31,368 nucleotides of DNA from Chara braunii (GCA_003427395.1 BFEA01000220.1:1798031-1829398), one strand, 5' to 3'. Numbered from the stretch's first letter, positions 18,021 through 28,224 are shown. Numbers and translations are program-made. The notes: generated by a model from the letters alone, not told the origin.

Positions 18021-19181
18021 TATTCTTTGAGGTGTCATTAGGATAGGTGACAGAAGGCAGCAAGGCAGTTAGGAGTGCAGTGCCACACTTGGGGGGCTGG
18101 TAAACCTTGTGTTGAGGTGGTGAGTGCAGAGTATGACGGCGCTTTGTCTAGCACGGTACAGACAGCTGTGGATGGCAAGCCAATTTTGTTCATTGGATTG
18201 TGGCTGAGTATGTGTGACTACTGAGCGGACAGCGCTGTTCGTACTCGCACAGCAGTGACAGCAGGCTCTGGGGCAGGTGTGCAGCCGTGTCCGGAATCGT
18301 TGGAATTTTAAGCAGCCATGTCATGAATCGTTGGAATCCTAAGTCGTCCGAAGGAAAAGTCCAAAGGAAAAGGGTGACCACTTCCTGATGTGACATCTGC
18401 TTTCAGATCTGAATTGGTATATTTCTTTAAATTTAAACAACAAAGTCTTCAAAGGAAAACAGGTCTCAGTAGAGCACCTCTTTTTTCTAGGACACGTCGG
18501 GCAAATGCCCTTCAGGTTCTTGGACAGATGCCTCATGCTCTTCTGATCTAATTTATGGCCCCCCAACTTTACCAGGCTTTCCCTTCCTATGAAATATGGT
18601 TCAAGCGATCCGTGAAATGCGCCTGGTGTTTCTTGAAGTCCAAAGCGAAACATGTGAAACGTTAAATACAGGGGCCTTTTGGTTCTCAAAAGAAGAAGAA
18701 GAAGTAGAAGAAGTGTGTGCAGTCTTCCCCCCACTCCCACTGGTGTCATTGTGAGGCAATCCTGGGTATTGCTGATGCTTTCCTTGGTTATATGTGACAG
18801 TGTCTTAAGGTGCCATACATATATGCGCCACAGGAGTTCCTACATTATTTGTCGCTAATCAAAGCTTCATTGTGCTGAAAGGCATGAAGGGCAAGACCAT
18901 GGGCCAGAAAACACAAAAGGGAGAATCAGCAGAAGTGGCCACTGTCACCAGTGGAACTAGAAGCGCAAGGGGAAGACAATTGAGCAGCACAGCAACGAAA
19001 CAAGTGTGACAGTGGCATCTGCAGACAAGAGATTCACCTGCACGCCGTGGTAGAGTAGAACGAGCTGAGCATCATAAGGCGTACAAGAATCAAATCACGA
19101 CAATGAGGCACCTGCTGGCAAGTAAGGGAATCCTCTGCTGCGAGTGAGGCAAGCTGTAGGAGTGAATCGGGTTTTGCAGAC
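18021..19181. other. Unassigned DNA
   Basis: Contains a short GAAGAAGAAG run (18691-18712) and otherwise ordinary sequence. Open frames here are short and unrecognised. Confidence 0.4.
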
Positions 19182-19365
19182 GTGTAGGGGAGGTTAGAAA
19201 GATGCGATCGAGTGTCGTGAAGCACTGCAAAAGCCATGCAATCATGATGATCATCAGGGGGATGACATTGTGGATGTGTAGGGGAGCTTAGAAAGATGGC
19301 CGCAAGTGTCGTGAAGCAAAATGCAAAAGTGATACAATCATGATGGTCATCACGGGGACAAGAAC
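19182..19365 (+). repeat. 94-bp tandem duplication
   Basis: GTGTAGGGGAG(G/C)TTAGAAAG, GTGTCGTGAAGCA and CAATCATGATG(A/G)TCATCA recur with starts at 19182 and 19276. Identity is about 80-85 % by eye. Confidence 0.9.
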
Positions 19366-19779
19366 TTTCGGAGGTGAGGCGAGGTGAGGTGACATCAAGT
19401 GGAGTGTACATCCCAGGGACATCAAAGGGTACTGAACTGCTGGCTGTAAGTCTTTTCGAGTCAAGCAAAGGCAGCTTCAAAGTGGTACAGACAACTAATA
19501 ACGCGCTATCTATTTGCTTGCAGTAGATGACGATCAAACGGCGATCGAAACAACGATCGACTTGTAGGAAGCGCGTACGAGTATTTTAAAAGTAGTTGGT
19601 CAGCGTATGAGTTTGAAAAAAGGTGTTGAGCCCAGATGAAGTATGTGCCTTCAGATCTCCCTGAGGATGGAGTGGTGTTGAAGATGTGGTGAACTGTGTA
19701 ACACCACCTTCGGAAAGTTCCCAAAATTACGGTGCACTGTCGGACCTGTATAAAAAGATTGCCTGACCTCTATAGTGCA
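19366..19779. other. Unassigned DNA
   Basis: Short GAGGCGAGGTGAGGTGA repeat at 19373-19392; nothing else supported. Confidence 0.4.
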
Positions 19780-20020
19780 TTTTATTTCTTTTGAATTCAT
19801 AGATTAAAAAATGGGAGTGAAAAAGAGAATCATGTAATGAATCAATATTGATCTATAAAATTATAAATCCAAAAAATAATGCAAATAGATTAGCATAGCA
19901 AAATCATACATAAATGATAAATAATAAAATAAGTTAAATAACTAGATTTTAAACATAAATGTCATAAATAGAATTATTGATAAATCTCTTTTGGTTTCTA
20001 TTTTTGGATAGATTAGAATT
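19780..20020. other. Sharply A+T-rich block
   Basis: About 240 bp of A/T-dominated but not simple-repeat sequence (ATAAATGATAAATAATAAAA and similar), with abrupt edges against ordinary DNA. No ORF or RNA recognised. Confidence 0.7.
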
Positions 20021-21010
20021 CCGACTCGGTATTAGTTTGCCGCCGTGCCCAGAACAGCCTAACCTGATTGATGGGTTGATTAACCATGGTGAAGCTGGTG
20101 GGTGTCCAAGGCTAGGGCCAAGGGACATGTGCGTAAAGGATTTTGCGCAGTGACTTCTTGTGGTCCCTCCCCTTCCTCCTCTCTTCCCTGTGTGTTAGGT
20201 CCGCTTATCAGATGAAAATTCCACCGAACCACACGGTCACTGCCATCGTAGCAAATGCCAATGCTTGCTTTGCGGGCTGGAAAGAAGAGTAAGCCACTGG
20301 TTGTTCTGTTCACGCTGGGACCCTCACTGCGCTCTTCTAACCCCCAACCGCTCTATCTTGCACTCTTGCTGCAATGTTATAAAATGGTGGGAGGGTTTTC
20401 TCTGCCAATGACGAGGTGTTTCTCAAATGTCCGAGTCTGATGACGTCCTGCTGAATAACCAAGTCCTTCTCAATGTCTGATAGATAGGTTTTGCCCAGGT
20501 AGAGTTGTGTATCTTTTGTGATAATCATGCCAGAAGAAGCCAGAAAAAATCGCAGTGCTGGTGTTTGACAAGCATCTCCATACGCACATCTTTAGATACA
20601 TTTGTAGCTGTGTAAAGCTGTGTGAACGCTATGTCAACTGCATCTGAGATAGTGTGCCAAAGATTGGGTTTCAAGTGTATTGCCGATTACGTTCAGGGAA
20701 TGCAACCCTTGTTTGTACACAGATCACAGTGGGAGGAGGTGGTGTGTGTTCCTGAAGTTCTAACAATGCCTGGGTGATTGCATCGTGTTGTTCGGTGTTG
20801 GTGGTGTTGATCGGTGGTGGGGGGAGGGGATTTGTGTTCTGCAGTGAAAAGCCAGCTGTTAATGGACGTGTGGAAGGATTGCGCAACAGTGATGCAGAGC
20901 TCATGGAGTTGCAGGTGTGCTTTTCATCATCTGCTGCCCCCCATCCATTCTGGGCTCTCCTTTACATCCTTAATTGGACCCTTTCCGCCGGCCTTCTGCT
21001 TACCTTGTCA
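20021..21010. other. Unassigned DNA
   Basis: Mixed composition with several short open frames on both strands, none with a recognisable domain or a supported splice structure. Confidence 0.4.
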
Positions 21011-21016
21011 CTTACA

Positions 21017-21280
21017 ACTCCCTCCCTTCCCCTCCCTCATTCCTCCTCCCTTTTTCGTACCACTCCCTCCCTTCCCCTCCCTCATCCCTCCTTCCTTTTT
21101 CGGCTTGTCAAGTCCGTTTTTCTCGGTCCTTGTTGATCCCTTCTTGCTCTCTGCCTTGTACGCCCCCAGTTCGTCAAACTTCTCCTGCTTATTTGCTCCT
21201 CTATTTGCATTGGTGGTCCTTGTCGATCCCTCCTTGCTCTCTGCCTTGTACGCCCCCAGTTCGTCAAACTTCTCCTGTGG
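21017..21280 (+). repeat. Two neighbouring tandem duplications (45 bp and 90 bp)
   Basis: ACTCCCTCCCTTCCCCTCCC is repeated at 21017 and 21062 (45-bp period). GTCCTTGT(T/C)GATCCC with GCCTTGTACGCCCCCAGTTC is repeated at 21126 and 21216 (90-bp period). The serine/proline/leucine-rich open frames are repeat products. Confidence 0.9.
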
Positions 21281-21451
21281 GGGGTTGACGGACTCGTTTG
21301 TAGTAATTCAGCCACCAACTTTCTGTCGTGCTTTTTTACTTCTGATTGGTGAAAGGGTTGAGAAAGGAATGTGCATTGAGCCTCACTTCTCGTCACGTTG
21401 AGCACACACACACAATCAGAGATCACACGAAGTCCACATTGGAGACCAGAG

Positions 21452-21580
21452 ATGCAAAGTCCAGATAAGCGCAGCCTAGAAATTCCAACAAATTATCATA
21501 CTAAGCAGTTTCAGAGTTGCAGTCACCAGCGCTCATCAGCGCAGAGTTCAGCCAACCCGATTCCAGCATTCTCATCCAAG
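21452..21580 (+). CDS. Candidate first coding exon of a small two-exon gene
   Basis: ATG in CAGAGATGC context opens 43 codons (MQSPDKRSLEIPTNY...) rich in S, Q, H and P. They end exactly at a strong donor, CATCCAAG|GTAGGTGA, in phase 0. The intron that would follow (21581-21749) contains a (TC)n tract and ends in CTACTACTCAG. No known domain. Could instead be the last part of a longer upstream exon, since the frame stays open back to about 21398, or a spurious match. Confidence 0.3.
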
Positions 21581-21590
21581 GTAGGTGACT

Positions 21591-21594
<4 letters not shown>

Positions 21595-21656
<62 letters not shown>
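21595..21656. repeat. (TC)n microsatellite inside the candidate intron
   Basis: About 30 TC units starting about 14 bp after the candidate donor. Confidence 0.97.
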
Positions 21657-21660
<4 letters not shown>

Positions 21661-21749
21661 TCATGCGTGCGCTCTCTCTCTCCCTCTACTCTCTCCGTCT
21701 CTCTCTCTACTCGAGGATCTTGACTCTGAATACATCTGCTACTACTCAG

Positions 21750-21845
21750 GTCTATCTCCTACTGCTAGCTAAGCGGTTATGGCCACTTCCCTTCCTCAGC
21801 ACAGCGCTGCCCAGCAGGGCTCTCGCGCATGCCACTCGCAGATAG
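21750..21845 (+). CDS. Candidate second exon of the same small gene
   Basis: After the acceptor at 21749 the frame matching the donor reads VYLLLLAKRLWPLPFLSTAL, then PSRALAHATRR and TAG at 21843-21845. A hydrophobic stretch followed by a basic tail would give a 74-residue product in total. There is no homology that I can name. Phase agreement between the two exons has a one-in-three chance of arising by luck. Confidence 0.25.
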   Translation, partial: VYLLLLAKRLWPLPFLSTALPSRALAHATRR

Positions 21846-22404
21846 CGCACAAGCGCTTCAGCAGCACTTCCACACTTCTCACGAATGAGCCATCTGTCTC
21901 ACATGTGGCTGGCCAGTCCTTATATTGACTTGGACTCAGCTTCCACTCTTCCCAGCCTCTCCTCCCTTGACTCGCATGCCCACGGCCTGTTTGCTTTAGA
22001 ATGTCGAGGCCTTGTACCTCCCTGAATTTTCCCTTGGCGTGCTGCTGCTTGGGGCCTGTGCGTCACGACCTTTCACCGTGAGACGTGACTTTTGCCTATT
22101 GGGTGTGACGTTTGCCTTTGGGACGTGTGTGACTGTTGATCGGGTGCCTGTTGGACTCGACCTCTGGGGCACCTGACTTAACCTTTCTGAAACTGGCCGA
22201 CTCGGCCTCTTTTAGCGTGGGAACTTGACGCTGATGTTCGAATTATGGGTCTGCATCGTGGAATGACTTTCAAATGCATAGATCTCATAAACACTGACAT
22301 TTGTCTTGAAAGATCTGACATTTGGAACATTCTTTTATTTGTAGAGCAGTAGACAAGTATGGTGATGCATTCACCCCTAAAGATAGTTGATACGTATATG
22401 AATT
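21846..22404. other. Unassigned DNA
   Basis: GTGACGTTTGCCT / GTGACTTTTGCCT repeats near 22085-22120; otherwise nothing supported. Confidence 0.4.
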
Positions 22405-22417
22405 ATCCCCAGCAATG
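22405..22417. repeat. LINE target-site duplication, left copy
   Basis: ATCCCCAGCAATG, identical to 24137-24149 directly after the LINE's TAA tail. Confidence 0.85.
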
Positions 22418-23654
22418 GGTGGAGAGAGGAGTATGGCAGATCAAGCATTTATGGTCTACAGATCGAGAAGACTGGCTGACGAGCCAAGAGCTCCGAACCC
22501 CCCTTAGGGGATGCCACTCATTGGAAACTAATCTAGCAGCGATACATCAGAGCATCCCCACTCAATGGATAACTCTCCNAAGAGAAAGATTCACGTGGAA
22601 ATCAGGTGATTGGGGCCTACTAGTCTCCCAGACTCCGCCCGAGAGAGCCTATTGCTTCATCTCTAGATCAGATTCCCCCAGCTACCGAGCCAGATTCTTA
22701 TCTTACCCCATCTCCAAACACAGTCTTCAGGAACTGGAAATCCAGAACGAGGCCCCTCAAGCAGAGCAACTAGAAACCTTCCTCCTCAGAAAGGTCAGAG
22801 TCACCCAGAACAGACCATGGGTCATATTCCAGCCAGAACTCAGTATCGAGGACCTGGAATTCGACCCTAAAGAGTGGAGGTGGAATCAAGGCTCCGGAAG
22901 GAAATCAAGAACAATTTCCGAATACGACGTGAAATTCGGCTACGACCTCGGGTTGCAGACTACAGACCCGAACCCCAGGCTAAAAGAGAAGTGGCAGAAC
23001 ATACTGAATCTAGACCCCTCGACCCCATGCACCATTCCCTGGACCAAATACCTCCTTATTAGGCCAGCCAGAATCCGCAGCATGTAGTGGCTCCTAGCAC
23101 ACGCAGCCCTCCCAGTCAATCAATGGCTCCACAAAAGAAGGAGACACTCAGACCCAGAAAGCTCAGAACTCTGCGCCTTGTGCAACAACAACACAACAGA
23201 AGACATCCCCCATTGCCTCCTCTACTGTCCTGAAGCAAACTGGATCTGGAACAAAGTTCGGTACCTTTGGTCCACCCTCTTTTCATCTCCACCGCCAAAC
23301 ACCTCCCCTCTAACAATCCTACTCCTCTCTAACACTCCCAGGAATCTCAGTGGCAGCAAGGAAGTCTGGTTCAATCTACTCAGAAAACTGGCTCTCTGGG
23401 TCATCTGGAAACACAGATGCACACGGACAATTGAAGGAGCAGAGGTGTCAAGGGAGGAAATGTGGACTCTTCTGATAAGCATGGTGGAGACCGAGATTCG
23501 GGCCAGGTGGCGGAAAATATCCTCATCCATGACGCNCAGACCGGAAAAGCACACNATCAGAAGAAGAACNTTCCTGAGNAACTGGCTGTTAAAGGGCNAG
23601 ATCGCCACCATAGCGGAGAACAGGCTGATATGGAAAAGGTGGCACCAGGCGTAG
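22418..23654 (+). pseudogene. LINE ORF2 C-terminal remnant with zf-RVT zinc finger
   Basis: The frame starts at the truncation point with WVERGVWQIKHLW (typical of the region after the LINE reverse transcriptase) and reads 222 codons to an in-frame TAG at 23085-23087. It then continues in the same frame to a TAG at 23652. Just after the first stop come WLLAHAALPVNQWLHKRR and a Cys-x2-Cys-x9-His-x4-Cys cluster (CALC at 23172-23183, HCLLYC after it), the zf-RVT zinc-binding domain of LINE ORF2 proteins. One nonsense codon and no frameshift in over 1.2 kb suggest a fairly young insertion. Not functional, as all upstream enzymatic domains are missing. Confidence 0.9.
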
Positions 23655-24087
23655 CCGCAGAGAAACGGAATTCCGACTGGTCCACGAAGGATGAACAGGA
23701 CAAACGCAGGGTGACAAACAAGCAAGACAGTCGAGGGGTCAGTTTGGAAGAAGGGGCCCAATCCAACAACGACAAGGAAGGCAATCCAGAGAAGGACAAA
23801 ATGAGGCTTTAGTCTCAGACTGACAGACATCTCTCCCAGTTTCTTGTGCTTTAATGCCTATTCGACAGAAGCAACAGGGCTTCTGAGAGGAAAACGAGGN
23901 TANGGCAAGCTGACAGTCAATCCTCCCAAGAAGGAGTAATCAATGCTGGTCAGGGTTCCTTCGGCCAGACGGAAGGAAGCNTGAGTGTGTCTCATGATGT
24001 ATACAATTTTGACTTGCCGGGGGAATAGGAACCGGACTGACGCTCCCCAGAATGGACATGGAGCCAGGGCCATAAGGACCTGTCTAA

Positions 24088-24089
24088 TA

Positions 24090-24136
<47 letters not shown>
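24088..24136 (+). repeat. (TAA)n tail of the LINE
   Basis: About 16 TAA/AAT units, ending directly at the target-site duplication. Confidence 0.95.
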
Positions 24137-24138
<2 letters not shown>

Positions 24139-24149
24139 CCCCAGCAATG
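24137..24149. repeat. LINE target-site duplication, right copy
   Basis: ATCCCCAGCAATG, identical to 22405-22417. Confidence 0.85.
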
Positions 24150-24465
24150 TGCGAAGTTTGAATTGTGAATTGCTGTAAATCGTCCTGAAATTGTCGTGTG
24201 AAGCACCTGCACGCTTCACCCATACTGATAGCATGCCTGAAGAGAAAAGCTGAAGGTAGTGTCTGTGCTGTCCTGGTGGAGTAGCTTTGAAGAAGAAGAT
24301 TGTTCCCTCAAGTTGCTCAGGGATTGAATCTTCTTGGGGATCAATATCGAATATTATTTTGACACAAATATAATGATCTCCTGCAAAGTCCAAGGTCTCA
24401 ACTTGCTCCAAACTGTCGTGGGAAACCTCGGGGGAACAATCTTCTACTCCAGCAGGAATGTGCAC
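24137..24465 (-). pseudogene. Candidate minus-strand exon split from its continuation by the LINE
   Basis: The minus strand is open for about 109 codons from ATG at 24463-24465 down to the LINE boundary. Its composition is protein-like (for example LDFAGDHYICVKIIFDIDP, GTIFFFKATPPGQHRHYLQ). Removing the LINE and one target-site copy keeps the frame open for only about eight more codons before a stop, with a GT donor-like site (CATATAC|GTATCA) in between. Part of it is duplicated in diverged form at 24487-24600. No family recognised; it may be chance. Confidence 0.22.
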
Positions 24466-24600
24466 GAAGAGAATTCATTGCGTCACTTGAAGTGTGCATG
24501 AAGAGAATTGGTCGAGGGCGGAGTCTGGCTGTCCTGGTAGAGTGTAGAATTAAAGAATAAGATTGTTGTTTGTCCAAGGCGCTCAGGGGGGGGATCGATC
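24230..24600. repeat. Diverged duplication of a 100-bp segment
   Basis: About 24232-24330 and 24487-24590 share GCATGAAGAGAA, CTGTCCTGGT(A/G)GAGT, AAGATTGTT and CAAG..GCTCAGGG in the same order, with the second copy carrying stops in the frame open in the first. Separation is about 255 bp. Confidence 0.7.
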
Positions 24601-25080
24601 TGCTCGGAGAGTACGTTTGTGTCGAAGGGAGTTCGTACTGCCCATGTCGTACGTCTCTGATGTGCAGTTGGTATCCGAGTTCAATGGCTGGAAAAGCTCT
24701 TCTCTATGAAGTCTCGTAGGACGAGATGAAAACAATGCGATGAGCACGATTGACGTTCACAAAGTGGTGTGTTGTGTGGGGAGGGAGGGATGCATGCTGT
24801 CAAGCTCTCCAATCTTGTGTGCCAGTTTGATTGATGGATACCCTCTTCCTTTTGAAGGCTTGAGGGTCCCCATCTAATGCCCGTTATCATCTCTGTCTGG
24901 AAAGCCTGATCGATCAGCTCATAGGGGAATACTATTTCTCAGTGTGTGTTCATTCGGGTAAGAAGACTATATGGTAGATGCCGGAGGAGATGATGCAGTT
25001 GTGCTTCCGTGATTGCCAGGAGAGATGCTTGACGTTTGATTGGATGATTCATGGTTGTGTGTGTGTTTTGTGCGGTGCAG
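24601..25080. other. Unassigned DNA, probably intron upstream of the coiled-coil exon
   Basis: Mixed sequence ending in a GTGTGTGTTTTGTGCGGTGCAG acceptor-like border. No earlier exon of the coiled-coil gene could be identified in it. Confidence 0.4.
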
Positions 25081-26628
25081 ACTGCGCGGTCTGTGGAGCC
25101 TGCGGTGGATGTATTGAATCTTAAGAAAATGAATGAGGACTTACGGTCTCAGGTACAAGCCAAAGAGGTAGAGATGGAGATAGAGAGAAGGAAGTGGGAG
25201 GCGGCGGTCGTGAGGCTGCAATACGAGCGGGATCAGGCACGAGCTCGGCTGGCCGCAGCGAAAGACAAGCTGCAAGGTGGCGAAGATAAGATTGGCTTGG
25301 GTGAGACCCTCGTTGAGAGGGTGAAAGAGGAGAAGGAGGCCACGTTGATCAAACTCCACAGGATGCACGAGGCAGCGGAGACTATGGTGAAAGCAGTGAA
25401 GAAAGAGAAGGAATTGGTCCTGGCTGATGTGGAACGGACGCAAAAGGAAGCCGAAGAGACGCGGAGTGTGTTAGCCAAAGAGGCGGGGTTGGAGGAGCTG
25501 GCAAGGTCTCAGAAAGAGTTGAGACAATTGCTGGAGAAGGCGAAAAGAGAAAAGGAGGGTTCGATGGAAGAAATGGAGAAGAAGGCGGAAGCGTACATGG
25601 ATATGGCGAGGAAAGAGAGGGAGGCTGTTGTGGGGGACATAAGGAGGATGGAAGTGACAGTGGGAGGGTGGCTGGAAACCGCCAGGAAGGAGAACGAGAT
25701 GGTCATGAGGGAGCTGGAACGAGTGCGGCTGAATGCGGAAATGCTGCTGGAGAAAATCAAGAAGGAGAAAGAGGCGGCCTCTCACAAAGTGAGGAGGATG
25801 TTCGAAGGCGGTGAGGAGATGCTGGAAGCAGTGAGAAGGGGAAGGGATGCAGGAAAGGCAGAGATTTTCAAGTTGCAAACAGTGCTCAAAGAGGTGCAGA
25901 AAAAAGTTGGAGGAGTGAAAAGAGGGTTGGCAGGGGGGCTACCTCTGTTTTCGAGCAGGAAGCTGGGAGGTGGAAGAGACGAAAAGAGGGCGAGGGGAGG
26001 AGACCGAGGAAGCAAAGGAGTGGCTGGCTCTGCAGAAGAGGGGGATATGGTGAGGCGAGGCAGTGGCGCTATGGGGGGTTGGCTTGAAGAGAACGGTGTA
26101 GGTAGTTACGAGGCGTTAGGGAAGGAGATGGCAGGTCCGAGAGTGGGCGGACCTGGCGGTGACGAAGGTGGATGCAATTCTAGTGGCGGTGTAACAAAGA
26201 GAGGATCGGAGGAAAGCCTGAAAAGGGCATCGGAAACGGACGAATGCGAACAACGAGGGTACAAATTGAAAATATCTAGGAGTGGAGTGGAGAGTGGGGA
26301 GGCAGGGGGCACAAGGTGGTGGAGTCACTGCAGCCCCATTAGGCGTGAAAATCATCCAGCAGGAGTTTTGGAAAATGGCGCAGTGATGGACATGAGGGAG
26401 ACAGAGGCTGGCCCAGGTGTGAATGGTGCTGCTGGGGGTATAAGGAGTGAAGGGAGAAGAAGGGAGGAGGAGGATTGTGGACAACCAAGAGAAGCAGCGG
26501 AGCAGGCAGGGAGTCAAGTCGGAGCTACTGGTTGGAGCGAAGCCTGCCATGGTGTCCTCCCTTCGACAGAAGTGCTAAAGCCAGCCTTGGCAGAGAACTT
26601 AATGGAGCCGGTACGATCTGGTGGTTAA
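25081..26628 (+). CDS. Large terminal exon of a coiled-coil protein with 25-residue repeats
   Basis: The most convincing coding region in the window: 515 codons from an acceptor (TGTGCGGTGCAG|ACTGCG) to TAA at 26626. An in-frame ATG also exists at 25051, so the exact start is open. The first roughly 280 residues are charged and highly helical. KKEKE/RKERE blocks recur every 25 residues (codons starting at 25321, 25396; 25606, 25681, 25756, 25831), each followed by a hydrophobic-basic pattern such as VxRM...AExML. A 25-residue period equals one hendecad plus two heptads, which suits a long, nearly straight coiled coil. After about 25920 the protein turns basic (SSRKLGGGRDEKRARGG) and then Gly/Ser/Glu-rich, probably disordered and possibly nucleic-acid-binding or nuclear. 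No enzyme motif, signal peptide or membrane segment is present in this exon. Family unknown; upstream exons are not located. Confidence 0.75.
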   Translation, partial: TARSVEPAVDVLNLKKMNEDLRSQVQAKEVEMEIERRKWEAAVVRLQYERDQARARLAAAKDKLQGGEDKIGLGETLVERVKEEKEATLIKLHRMHEAAETMVKAVKKEKELVLADVERTQKEAEETRSVLAKEAGLEELARSQKELRQLLEKAKREKEGSMEEMEKKAEAYMDMARKEREAVVGDIRRMEVTVGGWLETARKENEMVMRELERVRLNAEMLLEKIKKEKEAASHKVRRMFEGGEEMLEAVRRGRDAGKAEIFKLQTVLKEVQKKVGGVKRGLAGGLPLFSSRKLGGGRDEKRARGGDRGSKGVAGSAEEGDMVRRGSGAMGGWLEENGVGSYEALGKEMAGPRVGGPGGDEGGCNSSGGVTKRGSEESLKRASETDECEQRGYKLKISRSGVESGEAGGTRWWSHCSPIRRENHPAGVLENGAVMDMRETEAGPGVNGAAGGIRSEGRRREEEDCGQPREAAEQAGSQVGATGWSEACHGVLPSTEVLKPALAENLMEPVRSGG

Positions 26629-26940
26629 AAAGTTGTGGGAAAATTTTATCGGGAGGGTTGGGAAAGGATTGCGTGTTGTCGTTTTGTGGTTGTGGCCTTT
26701 TTTGGCCAGTTTTATCGTCTGCTGCGAGCAGTTTTTTCAACTTTTTTGTTCCTGTGCTCTTTTGTTTCCACTCTTCGTTCTGACCCTTAGTTTTTTTTTT
26801 AACTTTTTCCTATGTTTTCTTGCAATTGCTATGAGAAATTTGCCTCCATTGAATCTAATCCCCCATGTAGTTGCTCTCCTCATCTTACTGATCCATTTGA
26901 ATGCCAAGGTGTATAACAAATAATGTGAATGGTAATTAGG
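26629..26940. other. Probable 3' untranslated region and flank of the coiled-coil gene
   Basis: T-rich sequence follows the stop codon. No canonical AATAAA is seen close by, and the transcript end cannot be placed. Confidence 0.4.
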
Positions 26941-26942
26941 AA

Positions 26943-27003
26943 CTACCTTCTCTCCTTCTCCAACCTTCTCTCCTTCTCCTACCTTCTCTCCTTCTCCTTC
27001 TTC
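26943..27003 (+). repeat. 18-bp tandem repeat (ACCTTCTCTCCTTCTCC)n
   Basis: Three units plus a partial one of ACCTTCTCTCCTTCTCC(A/T). Confidence 0.9.
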
Positions 27004-27109
27004 CGCCTCGCTCTCCCCCCTCGCCCCTGTTCTTCTTGGGTTAAATGCATATGCATGCCATCTGTGGACCATCCCACTCACACTCACAATTCTCTCCAGC
27101 CTAAGGTAG

Positions 27110-27150
27110 TTTCCCTCCCTCCCTCCCTCCCTCCCTCCCTCCCTCCCTCC
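27110..27150. repeat. (CCCT)n microsatellite
   Basis: About 10 CCCT units, followed by C-rich sequence and ACAGACAGCC repeats at 27218-27256. Confidence 0.95.
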
Positions 27151-27259
27151 TTTCTCATCCTCCCCCCTTCGCCTCCTGTCTTCCCCCCCCCCGCCGCCCC
27201 GCCAACACATATGAAATACAGACAGCCAAATACAGACAGTGCTGAGAACAGACAGCCGA

Positions 27260-28035
27260 TTGGTGAATTATGATCCTTGTGACGAATGATGGACGTATGG
27301 GACTGATTTGAATGGGACGGTGGAGAAAAGGATGGCATGCTGTTCTCCAATGTCTTGGTAAGATCGTCTTGCCAGCGTGTGAGGGTGGAGTAATTTACAG
27401 AAGAAAGTCAAGGAAACCTCCTGTTCTGTGAATGTCGGATGGCGCGTACAAGTTGTTCTTTGTTCCTCTTCTCACATACACGGCCTCGGGAACCTCGGAA
27501 CGATTACATCATGCCTATTCTCAGGATGCATTCTTTTTTTCTTTTTTTTTTTCTGATTTCTTACAGAATCAAATACTGCGTATGCACGACCTTATCTGAG
27601 TTATCTCCTCGCTGACATTTATCCATAAGCTTGTGTCCGTAATCGTATCCATGATTGTTTTTTTTTTTGTTTTTTTTTTTTTTTTGTTTTTTGTTTTTTT
27701 CCCTTTGATCTATGTGTGCCATCCTTGCGCAGGGGGCGTGCTAATCTACTTCGTTTCGTAACTTTCGTTCCAATTTTAACGGATGTCCCGAAGGACTGAT
27801 CCATGATTCAACCCTAAGTTCATCTATGGACATTTTGTCAATGAGCTTACAGATGAGTGGTGTGCGTGAGGCCTGGCCTCCACCCTCTACTACACCGTGA
27901 CTTCTTTAAACAAAAAAAAAAACAAAAAAACAAAACAACGCTGTTTGCTATACTTCCTGCCTGCCATTGACACTAATAAGTGACACTGTGTGGTGAGGTC
28001 CAAATCGGCGGATACTGACCGTATGTGTGGGTTGA
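27260..28035. other. Unassigned DNA with T-rich runs
   Basis: T runs at 27534-27551 and 27656-27701, and an A-rich run at 27910-27937. No gene supported. Confidence 0.5.
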
Positions 28036-28224
28036 TTACCCCTCGTGCAGACTCATAGCCTCATACTGAGCAGAGGTAGATGGGCTATGGCCTCTCACAT
28101 GATCTGACGATGATGGGTTCACAAGAGAAAGGATTGACTTGTCCGAAGAAACTGACAAACCCAACTCGTCCAGGAAGTGTTCGTTTTGGGGGGGGGAGAG
28201 GAAGGGCTGTTGAAGGGGCAGAGT
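28036..28224 (-). CDS. Candidate minus-strand terminal exon
   Basis: With an acceptor (TACCCATCCCAG|ACTCTG) at 28225-28227, the minus strand reads TLPLQQPFLSPPQNEHFLDE then LGLSVSSDKSILSLVNPSSS and ends at TAA (28036-28038) after 62 codons. Ser/Pro/Leu composition looks like a plausible disordered C-terminus. The frame is open further upstream to 28314. No domain is recognised and no partner exon was found, so this is only a candidate. Confidence 0.25.
   Translation of the reverse strand, partial: TLPLQQPFLSPPQNEHFLDELGLSVSSDKSILSLVNPSSSDHVRGHSPSTSAQYEAMSLHEG

Larger units (their letters stand above)
22418..24136 (+). mobile_element. 5'-truncated LINE retrotransposon with (TAA)n tail
   Basis: A 1719-bp insertion bounded by a perfect 13-bp target-site duplication. 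It keeps only the region after the reverse transcriptase in ORF2 (see the pseudogene entry), a 3' untranslated region (23655-24087) and a TAA-repeat tail (24088-24136). The endonuclease and reverse transcriptase domains are absent, so it is a dead-on-arrival copy made by target-primed reverse transcription. The TAA tail recalls I-type and some other LINE clades, but the clade cannot be set from this piece. Several N (22579, 23536-23598, 23900-23982) fall inside it, perhaps because copies were collapsed in assembly. Confidence 0.92.
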
